DNA of 64,000 nucleotides from Chelonoidis abingdonii (lineage: Eukaryota; Chordata; Testudines; Testudinidae), in the NCBI RefSeq assembly GCF_003597395.2, contig NC_133770.1, positions 17,405,049 through 17,469,048 on the forward strand. The letters run 5' to 3'. This document shows positions 12,931 through 23,294 of this stretch, one piece after another. The position numbers and the translations under genes are program-made. Numbering within the stretch: position 1 is the stretch's first letter; each line of letters starts with the position of its first letter. Below the pieces are notes generated by a model. It searched no databases. It was given only the letters and a program-made list of their open reading frames with translations, and had not been told where the DNA came from.

Positions 12931-15403
12931 AAAATGTGTCTTTTCTTTTCATGGCATGAAAGCCTTTCCAATTCCCGCTACATCTGGAAGTGGCCAGTAC
13001 AGGATTTGCAACAGGGAAGGATAAGGAACATATCTCCTTAACTTGGTATGGGGAAAAGAAAGTATTGTGTATTTGGTAAATCAAAGATCCACACACTTTC
13101 CTAGTCAAAAGCCCATCAGAGGGAAATTTCTCACTCTGACATTTGACTTTCTGGACACAGAAGTAGATTCAGAGGTGTTATTTATGGCCAAGCTCTGCAT
13201 GGGCTGGAAGGATAAGAAAGTAAATTCTCAGGATTTTGATGACATTGGGCATTTTCTTTTATATGGTATCTAAGAAGTGGCAAAAACTGAAGACAGCAGT
13301 TTAACAAAAAATGTTGATGTTCATTCAGTTCTGGGATTTGCTTGTGTGTCTGCATGTAACAGCAATAACTCCTTAGGTTTTTATTTTAAGAGCCCTCTAA
13401 TATGTTATCTTTAATTTTGCCTATTTTAGGCTTTGGTCTTTATAAATAAAAATTAAGCCCTAGCCTGGAGAGGAACGTTAGCTACTTTATTTCTTTTATC
13501 CCTCTCTTACTAAAGCTAATCTTTTTGAGATGTGTAAGGACTGATACAACAGCACGTGGAAAGGTTTTGAGAATCTGTTTAGATTCGCGATTGTTAAAAA
13601 GACTTAGCCCCTCTCTAGTTTGTCCCAATGACACTATTTTATTTTAAACAGCAAAAAGTAAACTAACTCATTCAGCCTTCCCTCTACCATTTGTGAAGCA
13701 GTCTACAGCAAGATTTAATATTGCTTATTGTGGCTTTTAAGAGTATATATGTATTGTTCATATTGTGACATTTTGTTAGGTGTCCATGAGTTCTTGGGGA
13801 AGTGGGAATCATAAGTAACTACTGTAATTTTTAATGAGAATGGGTGAAATCCTGACTTTACTGAAGTCAATGGCAAAATGGAACTGAACCCATTTGGGTA
13901 TGTAGAATACAGCATAAGCATTTATATTAACTACAGCTCGATGAAAGAAAATGATAAAATCCAGTACAAGCAATATTTCCAACAGTCTCCCAACATGAAG
14001 CATATATAATATGCTGCCATGCTTCTGTCAAGCAGGAGAACATTTCAGGGCCTTATAAATGGTTTCCCAGTGGTGAGGAGAATGGTGCAAAGTCTGGATA
14101 TTTTCTTACTGTAACTTTTTTTCATTTATACTACATAGCCCAGTCCTTGTACACAGGGGACCTAACAGCACACAGGCAAATCCCCTCTTTCAGCCCAAAC
14201 ACCAATGCCTGATTCTCAGAGAGCAACTCTGCCCCAAGAAATGACTCTTGTTGGAGAGAAGACAGACCAAACTCTCCCGCTGCTAGCTCCCCCAAACAAA
14301 AACAACACATCTCAAAACTAAAGAAAATACAGCATTTCTTCAAAGACAGAACTGTGTTCATGAGCTAAGAAAACAAACTTGTATACCTAGGGGTAATGGT
14401 GCCGCCTGGTGAGTTCCACCATAGCAGCATATTCAAAACAGAAGCTACCAACAGTCATGTTCTTCTTCTTAATTTAGAAACAGGAGAGGTAAGTTCTGAT
14501 TTTTGTACCTAACTGTAGACCAGTTCTTTCCCCTACTGCCCAGACTCGACAGACTCGAGCTGAAGCAGTGTATGTTCTTTATTTTCCACTTCAGTGAGGT
14601 ATCAGTCCACCAAAAAAAAAGCACGGCATAGTGTTAAATGCCAGCGCACACCACATTCACCTGCTCACCTTAAATACATTGTTACAAAGTTATTTATTAT
14701 ATATTGTATAAACACTTTCCTGACTGACACTAAGATTAGTTTGCTAACTCAGTTGTTTACCCGACTGGACTGCTGACCAAGTTGTTTACCTGACTGAACT
14801 CTACCCTGCCAAACAAGCAGGCATCTTTTCACATATTCTAATACCTAAAATATACATTCTACATATCACATCCTACAATTGCCCCAACCTCCAATATTTT
14901 GGTGAGACACACGCAGACATAGGAGAGGGCAAGAGAGAAAGACAGAGGCCTCGCTACATTAGCATTCCCATTCTTGCTGCCACTTCAGTAAAGCTGAACC
15001 ACTGATAGCAATGGTGGGAAATCTTAAGGAAAAAATCCTAATACAGAAAATGCCAGAGAGAAGATGAGAAAGTTTCACAGAAATCATGCATCACAAATAC
15101 AGTATGTTTGTTCATTTTAAATTTTAAAATCAGAGCAGACAAAACAGTAGTACATGTGCAGCGGGGTATAATGATCTAGATTATCCAACAGGCCTCTTCC
15201 TTTTCTAACTTTATGGTTAACCCCTCTGCTGCTGGCAAGAGTCCCTGGGTAGTAGTAGAATGAAACAGTGTTCTTTTAAGTTCAGTTGTTCCAAAGGCAA
15301 CAAAGATGGTACACGGAGGCAAAGCTGTGTGAAGGATCTGCTAATAGCCTCTGTACCCTAGGGGATATACAACCTTTTCCTTTCCTGCCAGCCCTAGTAA
15401 ATT
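12931..15403. other. Intron stretch without an identifiable feature
   Basis: This is AT-rich intron. Around 13845-13895 there is a half-site of the tgaaatcctga...tgaagtcaatgg hairpin family seen complete at 46487-46556. Otherwise I see no gene or classifiable repeat; 14540-14830 has the look of a degraded LTR but I cannot support it. Confidence 0.4.
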
Positions 15404-15502
15404 ACAGAATCATAGAATTGTAGGACTGGAAGAGACCTCAAGAGGTCTTCTAGTCCAGTCCCCTGCATTCCAGGCAGGACTAAGTATTATCTTATTCTAG
15501 AC

Positions 15503-16600
15503 CAGTGTTTCTCAAACTGGGGTCGCCGCTTGTGTAGGGAAAGCCCCTGGCAGGCCGGGCCGGTTTGTTTACCTCTCCCTTCCGCAGGTCCGGCCGATCA
15601 CGGCTCCCACTGGCCGCGGTTCGCTGCTGCAGGCCAATGGGAGCTGCTGGAAGCAGCGTGGGCCTAGGGACTTAACGGCCACCGCTTCCAGCAGCCCCCA
15701 TTGGCCTGCAGCGTGAACAGTAGTCAGTGGGAGTCACAATTGGCCGGACCTGCGGACAGGGCAGGTAAACAAACCAGCATGGCCCACCAGGGGCTTTTCC
15801 TACTGTCATAGGTCTCACCCCCACTCTGAACTTTCGGGTTCAGATGTGGGGACCTGCATGGACACTTCTAAGCTTAATTACCAGCTTAGATCTGGTTTCG
15901 CTGCCACCATCCAGAATTTCTGAATACCTGGATCACTCCCTTTCCCCCACAAAACCTTCCCCTCCCTGGGTAGCCTTGAAAGACTCCTCCACCAATGCCC
16001 TGGTGGACACTGATCCAGATCTCTTGGATCTTAAAACAAGGACAATTTAACCATTCCCCCTCCTTTCCCCCCACCAATTCCTGGGGAGTCCAGATCCAGT
16101 CCCCTTGGATCTTAAAACAAGGAAAAATCAATCAGGTTCTTAAAAAGAAGGCTTTTAATTAAAGAAAAGAAAGGTAAAAGAAAAAAACCTCTAGGAGACA
16201 GCGTACGGCTGACCTCACAGACAACAGATAGAAAACATAGGATGTTCCCCTGGGCAAAAATCTTAATACACACAAGAATACCCAATTTGATAATTCCCTT
16301 AATGGCACCAAGACAAGTTACAAAAAAAAAAATAAATATAAACCTGTTTATCACTTTCTAAAACTTACTACTCTGATAAGAGGCTGGTTCCTTGATCTTT
16401 CTCACTCGGCTGAAACTGACTAAACAAAGGAAACTTCCCTCCTTCCTTTTGAAACATCTTGTTCCCCCATTGGTTCCTCTGGTCAGGTGTCAACTAGGCT
16501 AGGTGACCTTCTTAACCCTTTACAGGTAAAAGAGGCATTAACCCTTAACTATCTGTTTATGACACCTACGCAAGCGGGAACCCCAGTTTGAGAAACACTG
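15503..16600. mobile_element. Non-autonomous hAT element, split by a solo LTR
   Basis: The termini are CAGTGTTTCTCAAACTGGGG (left) and its inverse at the right end. The 8-bp duplication TTCTAGAC is exact at 15495-15502 and 16601-16608. Removing the inserted LTR and its 5-bp duplication leaves about 332 bp, a normal size for this family. The interior is GC-rich, with inverted copies of gcaggccaatgggagctgct and agcagcccccattggcctgc. Confidence 0.92.
15804..16564 (-). mobile_element. Solo Gypsy-type LTR, 761 bp
   Basis: It begins TGTCATAG and ends TTATGACA, with an exact 5-bp duplication CCTAC at 15799-15803 and 16565-16569. Its minus strand starts TGTCATAAACAGATAGTTAA and is homologous to the LTR at 28972-29866, including tggtggcagcga and ctggtaattaagcttagaag. 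No internal region remains, so it is a product of LTR-LTR recombination. Confidence 0.92.
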
Positions 16601-17063
16601 TTCTAGACCCTCCCTGACAGCTGTATGTCTAACCTGCTCTTCAAAATCTCCAGTGATGGAGTTTCTATAACCTCCCTGGGCAATTTATTGCAGTCCTTAA
16701 CTACCCTTACAGGAAGTTTTTCCTCATGTCAAACTTAAACCGTCCTTACTGCAATTTAAGCCCATTGCTTCTTGTCCTATTCTCCTTGTAACAACCTTTT
16801 GTGTACTTGAAAACTGTTATGTCCCTCCTCAATCTTCTCTTCTCCAGACTCAACAAACACGGGTTTTTTTCAATCTTCCCTCACAGGTCATGTTTATTAG
16901 ACCTTCAATAATTTTTGTTGCTCTTCTCTTGATTTTCTCTAATTTGACCACATCTTTCCTGAAATGTAGTGCTCAGAACTGGACACGATATTCCAGTTGA
17001 GGCCTAATCAACACAGAGTAGTGCAGAAGAATTACTTCTCGTCTCTTGCTTACAATACTCCTG

Positions 17064-17600
17064 CTAATACATCCCAGAATTATGTTTGCTTTTTTTGCAA
17101 CAGTTGTTGCACTGTTGATTCATACTTAAATAGTGATCCACTATGACCCCCAGATCCCTTTTTGCAGTACTCCTTCCTAGGCAGTCATTTCCAATTCTAT
17201 ATGTGTGCAGCTGATTGTTCTTTCCTAAGTGGAGTACTTCACATTTGTCCTTATTGAATTTCATCCTATTTATATCAGATAATTTCTCCAGTTTGACCAG
17301 ATCATTTTGAATTATAATCCTATCTTATAAAGTTCTTGAAACCCCTCCCAGCTTGATATCGTCTGCAAACTTTGTAAGTGTTCTCTCTATGCCATTATCT
17401 AAATCACTGATGAAGGTGTTCAACAGAACCGGATCCAGAACTGATCCCTGTGGGACCCCACTTGATATGCCCTTCCAGCTGGATTGTGAACCACTGAGAA
17501 GTACTCCCTGGGAACGATTTCCCAACCAGTTATGCACCCTTATACTAGCTCCATGTAGGCTGTATTTCCTTAGTTTGTTTGTCCTTTCCCTTAGCCACAT
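17064..17600 (-). pseudogene. CR1 ORF2 reverse transcriptase, C-terminal fragment
   Basis: Two minus-strand reading frames carry recognisable CR1 reverse-transcriptase sequence. At 17325-17600 GVPQGSVLDPVLLNTFISDL precedes the catalytic KFADDIKLGG box. At 17064-17264 MKFNKDKCEVLHLGKNNQLH and AKRDLGVIVDHYLSMNQQC follow. The frames are separated by stops and indels, and the endonuclease and N-terminal RT parts are absent because the copy is 5'-truncated. It is non-functional. Confidence 0.85.
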
Positions 17601-17605
17601 GTTTG

Positions 17606-17740
17606 ACAGTATGTCTACACTGTGTTTTAAAACAAGTGGCAGAGAGTCTCAGAGCCTGTGTCCCGAGACTCAAGTTCACAGGGCTCATGCTAGGGCACTA
17701 AAACAGCTGTGTAAACATTCAGGCTCAGGCTGGAGCTGCT
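17606..17740. mobile_element. Harbinger-type MITE, left fragment
   Basis: The start ATGTCTACACTG, followed by agactcaagttcacagggct and ttcaggctcaggctggagct, matches a common turtle MITE family. The right terminal repeat is not present. Confidence 0.5.
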
Positions 17741-18619
17741 GCTTTATACAGGTTTTTTATTATAAGGCTACCATGCTCTGGTTATCAGCTCCAGTAAAGT
17801 CTGTTGTAAACTCTGGGCCAGATGCATGAAACCTACATACAGATGTGTTTCCACTGCTCCATCCATTTGGCTTCCTACTGCTTTAGTTTACAACTAGAGC
17901 TTCCAGTAAAGCTGCTGAATGCGGTGTTCTCAAACTGTACATTCCTTGGCCATAAACTTCCCACCTTTTAGGCCTCTGCATGGACCTCCTATGCCCACTG
18001 AATCAGCACAAAAGAGACTGTGGCCACTTCCCACTGTCACAACCTCCACTGACCCCAGCAGCAGATGTTCAGTCTCAGGGATCTTCTGCCAGTGGTTACT
18101 CCAGTTCAAGCCAGTGTAATCCCTTGGTAACTGGCACTAGCTCCTTATATCACATCCCACACTTGTAACACACACCCAAAATCAGCCTCTTGGAAATGAA
18201 ATGCTGCCTGGGTGCATAAGCCAGTTTGTTTCTTTTGCCTCCAACATTGAGAAGAACATCTCTTCCCTCATTTATTGCTCTTTTTGAGGTGTATGGAAGA
18301 CTCTCGCTATAGATTTTCCACTGAAACACATGTTAAAAAATGGTATTAGTTTATTAGTGACACAAACAGTCTCATTCATTTCTGATCAGACTTCATTACC
18401 AGCGTGTTTGCTCCCATTTACTCTGCATGTGATTTTAATTTCAGTGATTTGTCCTGTTAATTATAAATACCATCAAAACAGTGTGCACTTTCCCTGAGCG
18501 TCCCAGAAAGCCCATAACAAATCTGTCTCCTAAAACACTGCCCTTTGCACTGGGAACAGGAATTCCTTTGGGTGATACAAGAGTGATGGGATGTAAATTA
18601 GAAACAGCAAGCTCAGGCA

Positions 18620-18735
18620 AAGTAAGAAAAACCCCTGAGAGTGAAACGTATCAGAATCTGGAATAGTTTCCCAAGGGCAGCAGTGGAAGTTCCGTCCTTT
18701 GAACCACATAAAGATAGACTAGACAAAGCACAAGA
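18620..18735 (+). repeat. CR1 3'-region fragment
   Basis: The blocks atcagaatctggaatagttt, cccaagggcagcagtggaag and aagatagactagacaaagca follow the CR1 3'-UTR pattern also seen at 25140-25260. It is short and diverged. Confidence 0.5.
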
Positions 18736-18839
18736 CTGAAATTTACACTGGAGGAAGAAATCCTGCACTCGCTGGGGTAGGTAGCAGCAGTGAAGGGGGA
18801 AATGGACTAGAGTTTGATTTCAGCTACAGCAGGGTAAAT

Positions 18840-19025
18840 CCAGAGTACAATAGTTCCTCAAGTGGTCGCAGACATGTATTTCACTCAGCTGTGTGCAAGC
18901 CCCATGCACCGAAGCTGGAGAACTAGGCATAGCAGTACCCATCAGGGATACCCTTTGGACCCGGTAGCTCCTCCCATGGCTATATAAGGGTGGTGCCGCC
19001 CTGACCTGTCCCACATGCGAACCTT
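18840..19025. repeat. Unclassified segment with a TATA-like box
   Basis: The segment around ctcctcccatggctatataa looks like an old LTR or SINE promoter region. I could not find ends or a duplication and leave it unclassified. Confidence 0.2.
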
Positions 19026-19255
19026 TTGTCCAAAGCAATTTCACAGTTTCACCTTAACCATGTTTTTTACTTACCTGCATTCTTTCCTCAGTCACACTCA
19101 AATGCAGATGAACAGCATGTTCATACATTAGATGTGAGGTGGTGCGTGACATTCTATCTGGAAAGGACTAAACCATTTTGTCCATCGTACCGGCTTTTTG
19201 TCTCTTATGCAGTTCAGATGAAAGGTCAGCCAGCCTCTGTGCAGACTATTTCCAA

Positions 19256-19470
19256 GGGCTTGGCTACACTGGAGAGTTGCAGCGCTGGTGAAGGGGTTAC
19301 AGCGCTGCAACTCACTCTGTGTCCACACTTACAAAGCCCAGCCAGCGCTGCAACTCCCTGGCTGCAGCACTGGCTGTACACCTGGTCTGCTTGGGGTGTA
19401 GCGATTCCAGCGCTGGTGATGCAGCGCTGCTCATCAGGTGTGGCCACCAACAGCGCTGTTATTGGCCTCC
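19256..19470. repeat. Harbinger left terminal region with AGCGCTG array
   Basis: Six copies of AGCGCTG lie at 19281, 19301, 19344, 19409, 19423 and 19452. Two more lie near the right end (23217 and 23260), with one-base variants CAGCACTG between. Clustering at both ends suggests binding sites for the element's own DNA-binding protein; that role is inference. Confidence 0.6.
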
Positions 19471-19642
19471 AGGGTATTAGGAGGTATCCCAGCATACCTT
19501 TTCGGCCACTCTGCTCATCGTTTCACACTCCACTGCCCTGGGCTCAGGTGACCCGCCCTTTAAATGCCCCGGGAATTTTAAAAATCTCCTTCCTGTTTGC
19601 TCAGCCAGGCAGGTGTGGAGTGCAATCAATCAATCACTGACC

Positions 19643-20168
19643 ATGCCTCCACGCCCCAAACGAGCCCCAGCATGGAGCAATGGCGAGCTGCAGGACCTCA
19701 TCAGTGTTTGGGGTGAGGAAGCTGTGCAGTCACAGCTGCGCTCCAGCCGTAGAAATTATGATACCTATGGGCAGATATCAAAGTCCATGCTGGCAAAGGG
19801 GCCATGAACGGGACGCGCTGCAGTGCAGGGTTAAAGTAAAGGAGCTGCGGAGTGCCTATTGCAAAGCCCGTGAGGGAAACCGGCGCTCAGGTGCTGCCCC
19901 CACGACCTGCCGTTTTTACAACGAGCTGGATGCGATACTTGGGGGTGACCCCACTGCAAATCCGAGGACCACGATGGACAGTTCAGAGCCGGGAGAGGAG
20001 GTGGGGGAGGGTGTGGAGGAACCAGAGAGTGAGGGTACTGGGGTGGTGGGAGACACCCAGAGTCCCAGGAGGCATGCAGCCAGGAGCTCTTCTCAAGCCA
20101 GGAGGAAGCTAGCCAGTCGCAGCAGCTGGAACTTGTTGGTGAAGAAGAAGCAGAGGAGCGTGTTCCCG
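19643..20168 (+). pseudogene. Harbinger Myb/SANT-like DNA-binding protein, exon 1 (frameshifted)
   Basis: The first ATG (19643) follows a tgacc context and opens MPPRPKRAPAWSNGELQDLI, the start of a trihelix/Myb_DNA-bind_4 domain with conserved Trp at residues 11 and 23. A one-base indel in the A/G run near 19793-19802 moves the frame. The second half of the domain (ERDALQCRVKVKELRSAYCK, then RRSGAAPTTCRFYNELDAIL) continues in another frame. A Glu/Gly-rich acidic linker and a basic tail follow. The exon ends at a CCG|GTAAGC donor (20168/20169). In Harbingers this protein binds the transposon ends and helps carry the transposase into the nucleus. Confidence 0.85.
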
Positions 20169-20244
20169 GTAAGCAGCTTTTATTTTTAGGAGGATGTTTT
20201 TTGAGAGGGGGGGGGGGGTTATGGCTGCCTGCATGCATGCATGC

Positions 20245-20545
20245 CTAGATGTGGAATAGCCCATTGATTTGGTCTATCACGTCGCGGTAATCGGCCTCTG
20301 TAATCTCTGCAAAAGTTTCTGCCAGAGCGTGGGCAATGTGCTTGCGCAAGTTTATAGGGAGAGCTACCGTGGTCCTTGTCCCAGTCAGGCTAACGCGTCC
20401 GCGCCACTGTGCCGTGAGGGGGGGGGACCATTGCTGCACACAGGCAAGCTGCATAGGGACCAGGGCGGAATCCACATTGCTGGAGAAGACCCTCCCGCTC
20501 TTCCCAGGTGACGCGGAGCAGGGATATATCTGGAAGGATAAAATC
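20245..20545 (-). pseudogene. Possible third Harbinger ORF, antisense inside the Myb-gene intron
   Basis: The minus strand is open for 196 codons (20835-20245). The final 100 or so do not look random: they include VDSALVPMQLACVQQWSPPL, then RTTVALPINLRKHIAHALAE and ADYRDVIDQINGLFHI before TAG. A plausible acceptor (tttccacag) lies at 20546-20547, so this could be the last exon of a small gene. I do not recognise the protein. The upstream half of the ORF covers a tandem duplication and is probably not coding. It may instead be intron sequence that is open by chance. Confidence 0.4.
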
Positions 20546-20577
20546 CTGTGGAAAATGTAGGGATACTGTTCAGTGCA

Positions 20578-20833
20578 CTTCCCCCCAGCTGCTCTCTGCT
20601 TTCCCCAATGCACAAAACCCCATTGAGCCCTTATCAGGCAGCTCCCCTTCCCAGGGGAGTCGCAGCAGAAACATTGATTCCAGGAGTAAGTGCTGTGGCA
20701 ATTGTGGGGGTGGTGTTCAGTGGTCTTTCCCCCCAGCTGCTCTCTGCTTTCCCAATGCACAAAAACCCCATTGAGCCCTGACTCACTCAGCAGCTCACCA
20801 TTCCCAGGGGAGTCGCAGCAGAAACATTGATTC
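20578..20833. repeat. Imperfect tandem duplication inside the Harbinger
   Basis: Two direct copies, about 20578-20690 and 20727-20833, share ccccccagctgctctctgct, acaaaaccccattgagccct and gtcgcagcagaaacattgat. They lie in the intron of the Myb-like gene and differ by small indels. Confidence 0.8.
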
Positions 20834-21000
20834 ATTAGTGACCAGCCCCAGTACTCACCATGTCTTCTCTGCTGTTGCCTCTCTGTGCTATGTTAGGTAT
20901 GTGTAAATGATGCTACAAAGAGTCTACAAACTCCTTCACTGTGATTATAAACAATGCAGCCTCTGTAATAAATGTTTCTGTTTCTGTTTTTTTTTTTAAG

Positions 21001-21540
21001 TGTCCTTGAATCCTCCGGCTCTAAGTGGTACAGATGAAGAGACTACAGAACTTGAGAAGGCGGCAAAGGAGAAGCAAAGAAGATTTGGTGAAAGCAGTTA
21101 TGAATCAGTATGCCAGAGAGAGTAAGAGAGTGCAGGACTGGAGAGAGAAAATGCACCAGTGGAGGGAAACAGAAAGCAGGAAAAAGAATTGGCTAACAGA
21201 AAAAAGAATTGGCAAAAGCACAAAGCAGCTTATAAGCCTCCTGGCGCGCCAAACGGACTGTATGCAGTCACTGGTAGCCATGCAGGCAGATCTATACCGT
21301 GCTAACCCACCCCCATCCCAAAGCTCTCTCCTTTTGCCCCAGTGTTTGCTCAAACCCCCTTCCCCAGTATCCTGTTCTTACCACCACCAGCTGCCCCCCA
21401 CACCTGTACGTTCACCTACCAGCCCTGAGAACTACGACCCTTACCCTCTGCACTCAACCCCCATCACCATGCAGCATAGTAATCCTGAAGTGCAGCAGGC
21501 ATTGCAGAGCACTCCAGGCAGGACATATTCAAACATCTGA
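21001..21540 (+). pseudogene. Harbinger Myb/SANT-like protein, exon 2
   Basis: An acceptor with a long T-tract ends at 20999-21000. The reading frame from 21025 to the TGA at 21538 encodes LQNLRRRQRRSKEDLVKAVM, then VQDWREKMHQWRETESRKKN and a Pro/Ser-rich tail, which has the charged-helix plus proline tail layout of these proteins. A TAA lies in this frame at 21022-21024, and the codons before it are open in a neighbouring frame, so an indel lies near the exon start. AATAAA follows at 21595-21600. Confidence 0.7.
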
Positions 21541-21594
21541 CTGTACAGTTCATCACCCTACCCGTCCCCCTGCCCTTTTATGTACTGTATTTTT

Positions 21595-21635
21595 AATAAA
21601 GGATTTCTTTTGCTTTTAAAACAGTTTTTTTTATT
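21595..21635. terminator. Back-to-back poly(A) signals of the convergent Harbinger genes
   Basis: AATAAA on plus at 21595-21600 serves the Myb-like gene, and TTTATT at 21630-21635 gives AATAAA on minus for the transposase. The two signals are only 29 bp apart, each downstream of its own stop codon (21540 and 21718). Confidence 0.6.
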
Positions 21636-21717
21636 ATTGCAGAAAGAGAAACATACTGTACCCCAGGGAAAAATCATTGTAACCACTGCACTTAACCCCA
21701 GTGCAAGGCACCAAACA

Positions 21718-22985
21718 TTACTGTTGGCTTTCAGCCTCAAATTGCTCCCTCAAGGCATCCCTAATCCTTGAAGCCCTGTGCTGGGCCTCTCTAGTAGCCC
21801 TGCTCTCTGGCTGTGCAAATTCAGCCTCCAGGCGTTGAACCTCGGAGGTCCATTCGTCACTGAATGTTTCACCCTTCCCTTCACAAAGATTATGGAGGGT
21901 ACAGCACGCGGATATAACCGCAGGGATGCTGCTTTCCCCCAAGTCTAGCTTCCATAAAGACACCTCCAGCGTCCCTTTAAACGGCCAAAAGCACACTCCA
22001 CAGTCATTCTGCACCGGCTCAGCCTGTAGTTGAACCGGTCCTTGCTCCTGTCAAGCTTTCCTGTGTACGGTTTCATGAGCCAAGGCATTAAGGGTAAGCG
22101 GGTCTCCAAGGATCACAATGGGCATTTCGACGTCCCCTACTGTGATCTTTCCGGTCTGGGAAAAAGTCCCGGCCTGCAGCTTCCTGAACAGGCCACTGTT
22201 CCGAAAGATGCGTGCATCATGCACCTTTCCAGGCCAGCCTGTGTAAATGTCAGTGAAACGCCCACGGTGATCCACAAGCGCCTGGAGAACCATAGAGAAA
22301 TACCCCTTCCGATTAATGTACTCGGATGCCTGGTGGGGTGGGGCCAGAATAGGAATATGCGTCCCATCTATCGCCCCCCCACAGTTAGGGAAACCCATTT
22401 GTGCAAAGCCATCCAGAATGTCCTGCACGTCCCCAGAGTCACGGTTCTTCTTAGCAGGATGCGATTAATGGCCCTGCAAACTTGCATCAACACTATTCCA
22501 ACGGTCGACTTTCCCACTCCAAACTGGTTCGCGACCGATCGGTAGCTGTCTGGAGTTGCCATCTTCCAGACTGCAATAGCCACCCGCTTCTCCACTGACA
22601 AGGCAGCTCTCAATCTCGTGTCCTTGCGCCGCAGGGTGGGGGCAAGCTCAGCACACAGTCCCATGAAAGTGGCTTTTCTCATCCGAAAGTTCTGCAGCCA
22701 CTGCTAGTCATCCCAGACTTGCAGGACGATGTGATCCCACCACTCAGTGCTTGTTTCCCGAGCCCAAAGGTGGCGTTCCACACTGCTGAGCACGTCCGTT
22801 ACTGCCACAAGCAATTTACTGTCACACGTGTCAGGTGAATCTATATGTGTATCATCGTTGTCGTCGGACTCCTCACTGTCACTTTGGAGCATAAGGAATA
22901 GCTCAACTGCCAAACGTGATGTGTGCTGGCGACATTCATCAGCAAAGTCCTCAGCAGCTTGGGCTCCATTTCTAACAGAAATCAC
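21718..22985 (-). pseudogene. HARBI1-type DDE transposase (inactivated)
   Basis: Read on minus, 22985-22704 encodes an acidic N-terminal part with WWDHIVLQVWDD before a TAG at 22704-22706. 22682-22368 follows with FGVGKSTVGIVLMQVCRAIN, a helix-turn-helix-like region. 22428-22051 carries the catalytic core: CGGAIDGTHIPI (first Asp) and, 50 residues on, GKVHDARIF (second Asp). The Glu-containing VECAFGRLKG block is readable near 21985-22010 in another frame. 22014-21718 ends the protein with IPAVISACCTLHNLCEG. One nonsense codon and at least three frame changes (near 22433, 22100 and 21955) make it non-functional. The length fits DDE_Tnp_4 Harbinger transposases. Confidence 0.92.
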
Positions 22986-23294
22986 GCTGCAGACTCACAA
23001 CGGCACCAAACTGCTGGAGCGATGCACCACAGGGCGTTGGGACAGGAAGCGGAATGACCCGCACCCTTCCGTCCCCTTCCCACAACCCACAGTGCCAAAA
23101 TGGGATGAGGTGCTCTGTGGGATAGCTGCCCACAATGCACTACTCCCAACAGCACTGTAACTGCTGCAAATGTGGCCACACTGCAGCACTGGTAGCTGTG
23201 AGTGTGGCCACACTGCAGCGCTGTTCCTACACAGCTGTATGACCACAGCTGTTACTCCCAGCGCTGCATATTTCCAAGTGTAGCCAAGCCCCAA

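Larger units (their letters stand above)
15404..17600 (-). mobile_element. CR1 LINE, 5'-truncated, interrupted by nested insertions
   Basis: The 3' end on the minus strand is the typical CR1 terminus (acagaatcatagaattgtag at 15404). The LINE resumes at 16609 after a hAT insertion (15503-16600) and extends to about 17600. It encodes broken reverse-transcriptase C-terminal segments, including an FADD catalytic box. The TSD of the hAT lies inside CR1 sequence, proving that the CR1 was there first. Confidence 0.9.
19256..23291. mobile_element. Full-length PIF/Harbinger transposon, 4036 bp
   Basis: The termini are GGGCTTGGCTACACT and AGTGTAGCCAAGCCC, perfect inverted repeats of 15 bp that continue with imperfect similarity. 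They are flanked by the 3-bp direct repeat CAA (19253-19255, 23292-23294). Inside are two convergent genes: a Myb/SANT-like protein on plus and a DDE transposase on minus, the standard two-protein arrangement of vertebrate Harbingers. Both are mutated, so the copy is inactive, but no large deletion is evident. Confidence 0.95.

Noticed and set aside
19831..20238. 135-codon minus-strand ORF
   Set aside because: It is antisense to the Myb-like exon with its acidic linker; its Ser/Pro content mirrors that exon.
22030..22545. 171-codon plus-strand ORF
   Set aside because: It is antisense to the transposase catalytic core, which carries the recognisable motifs.
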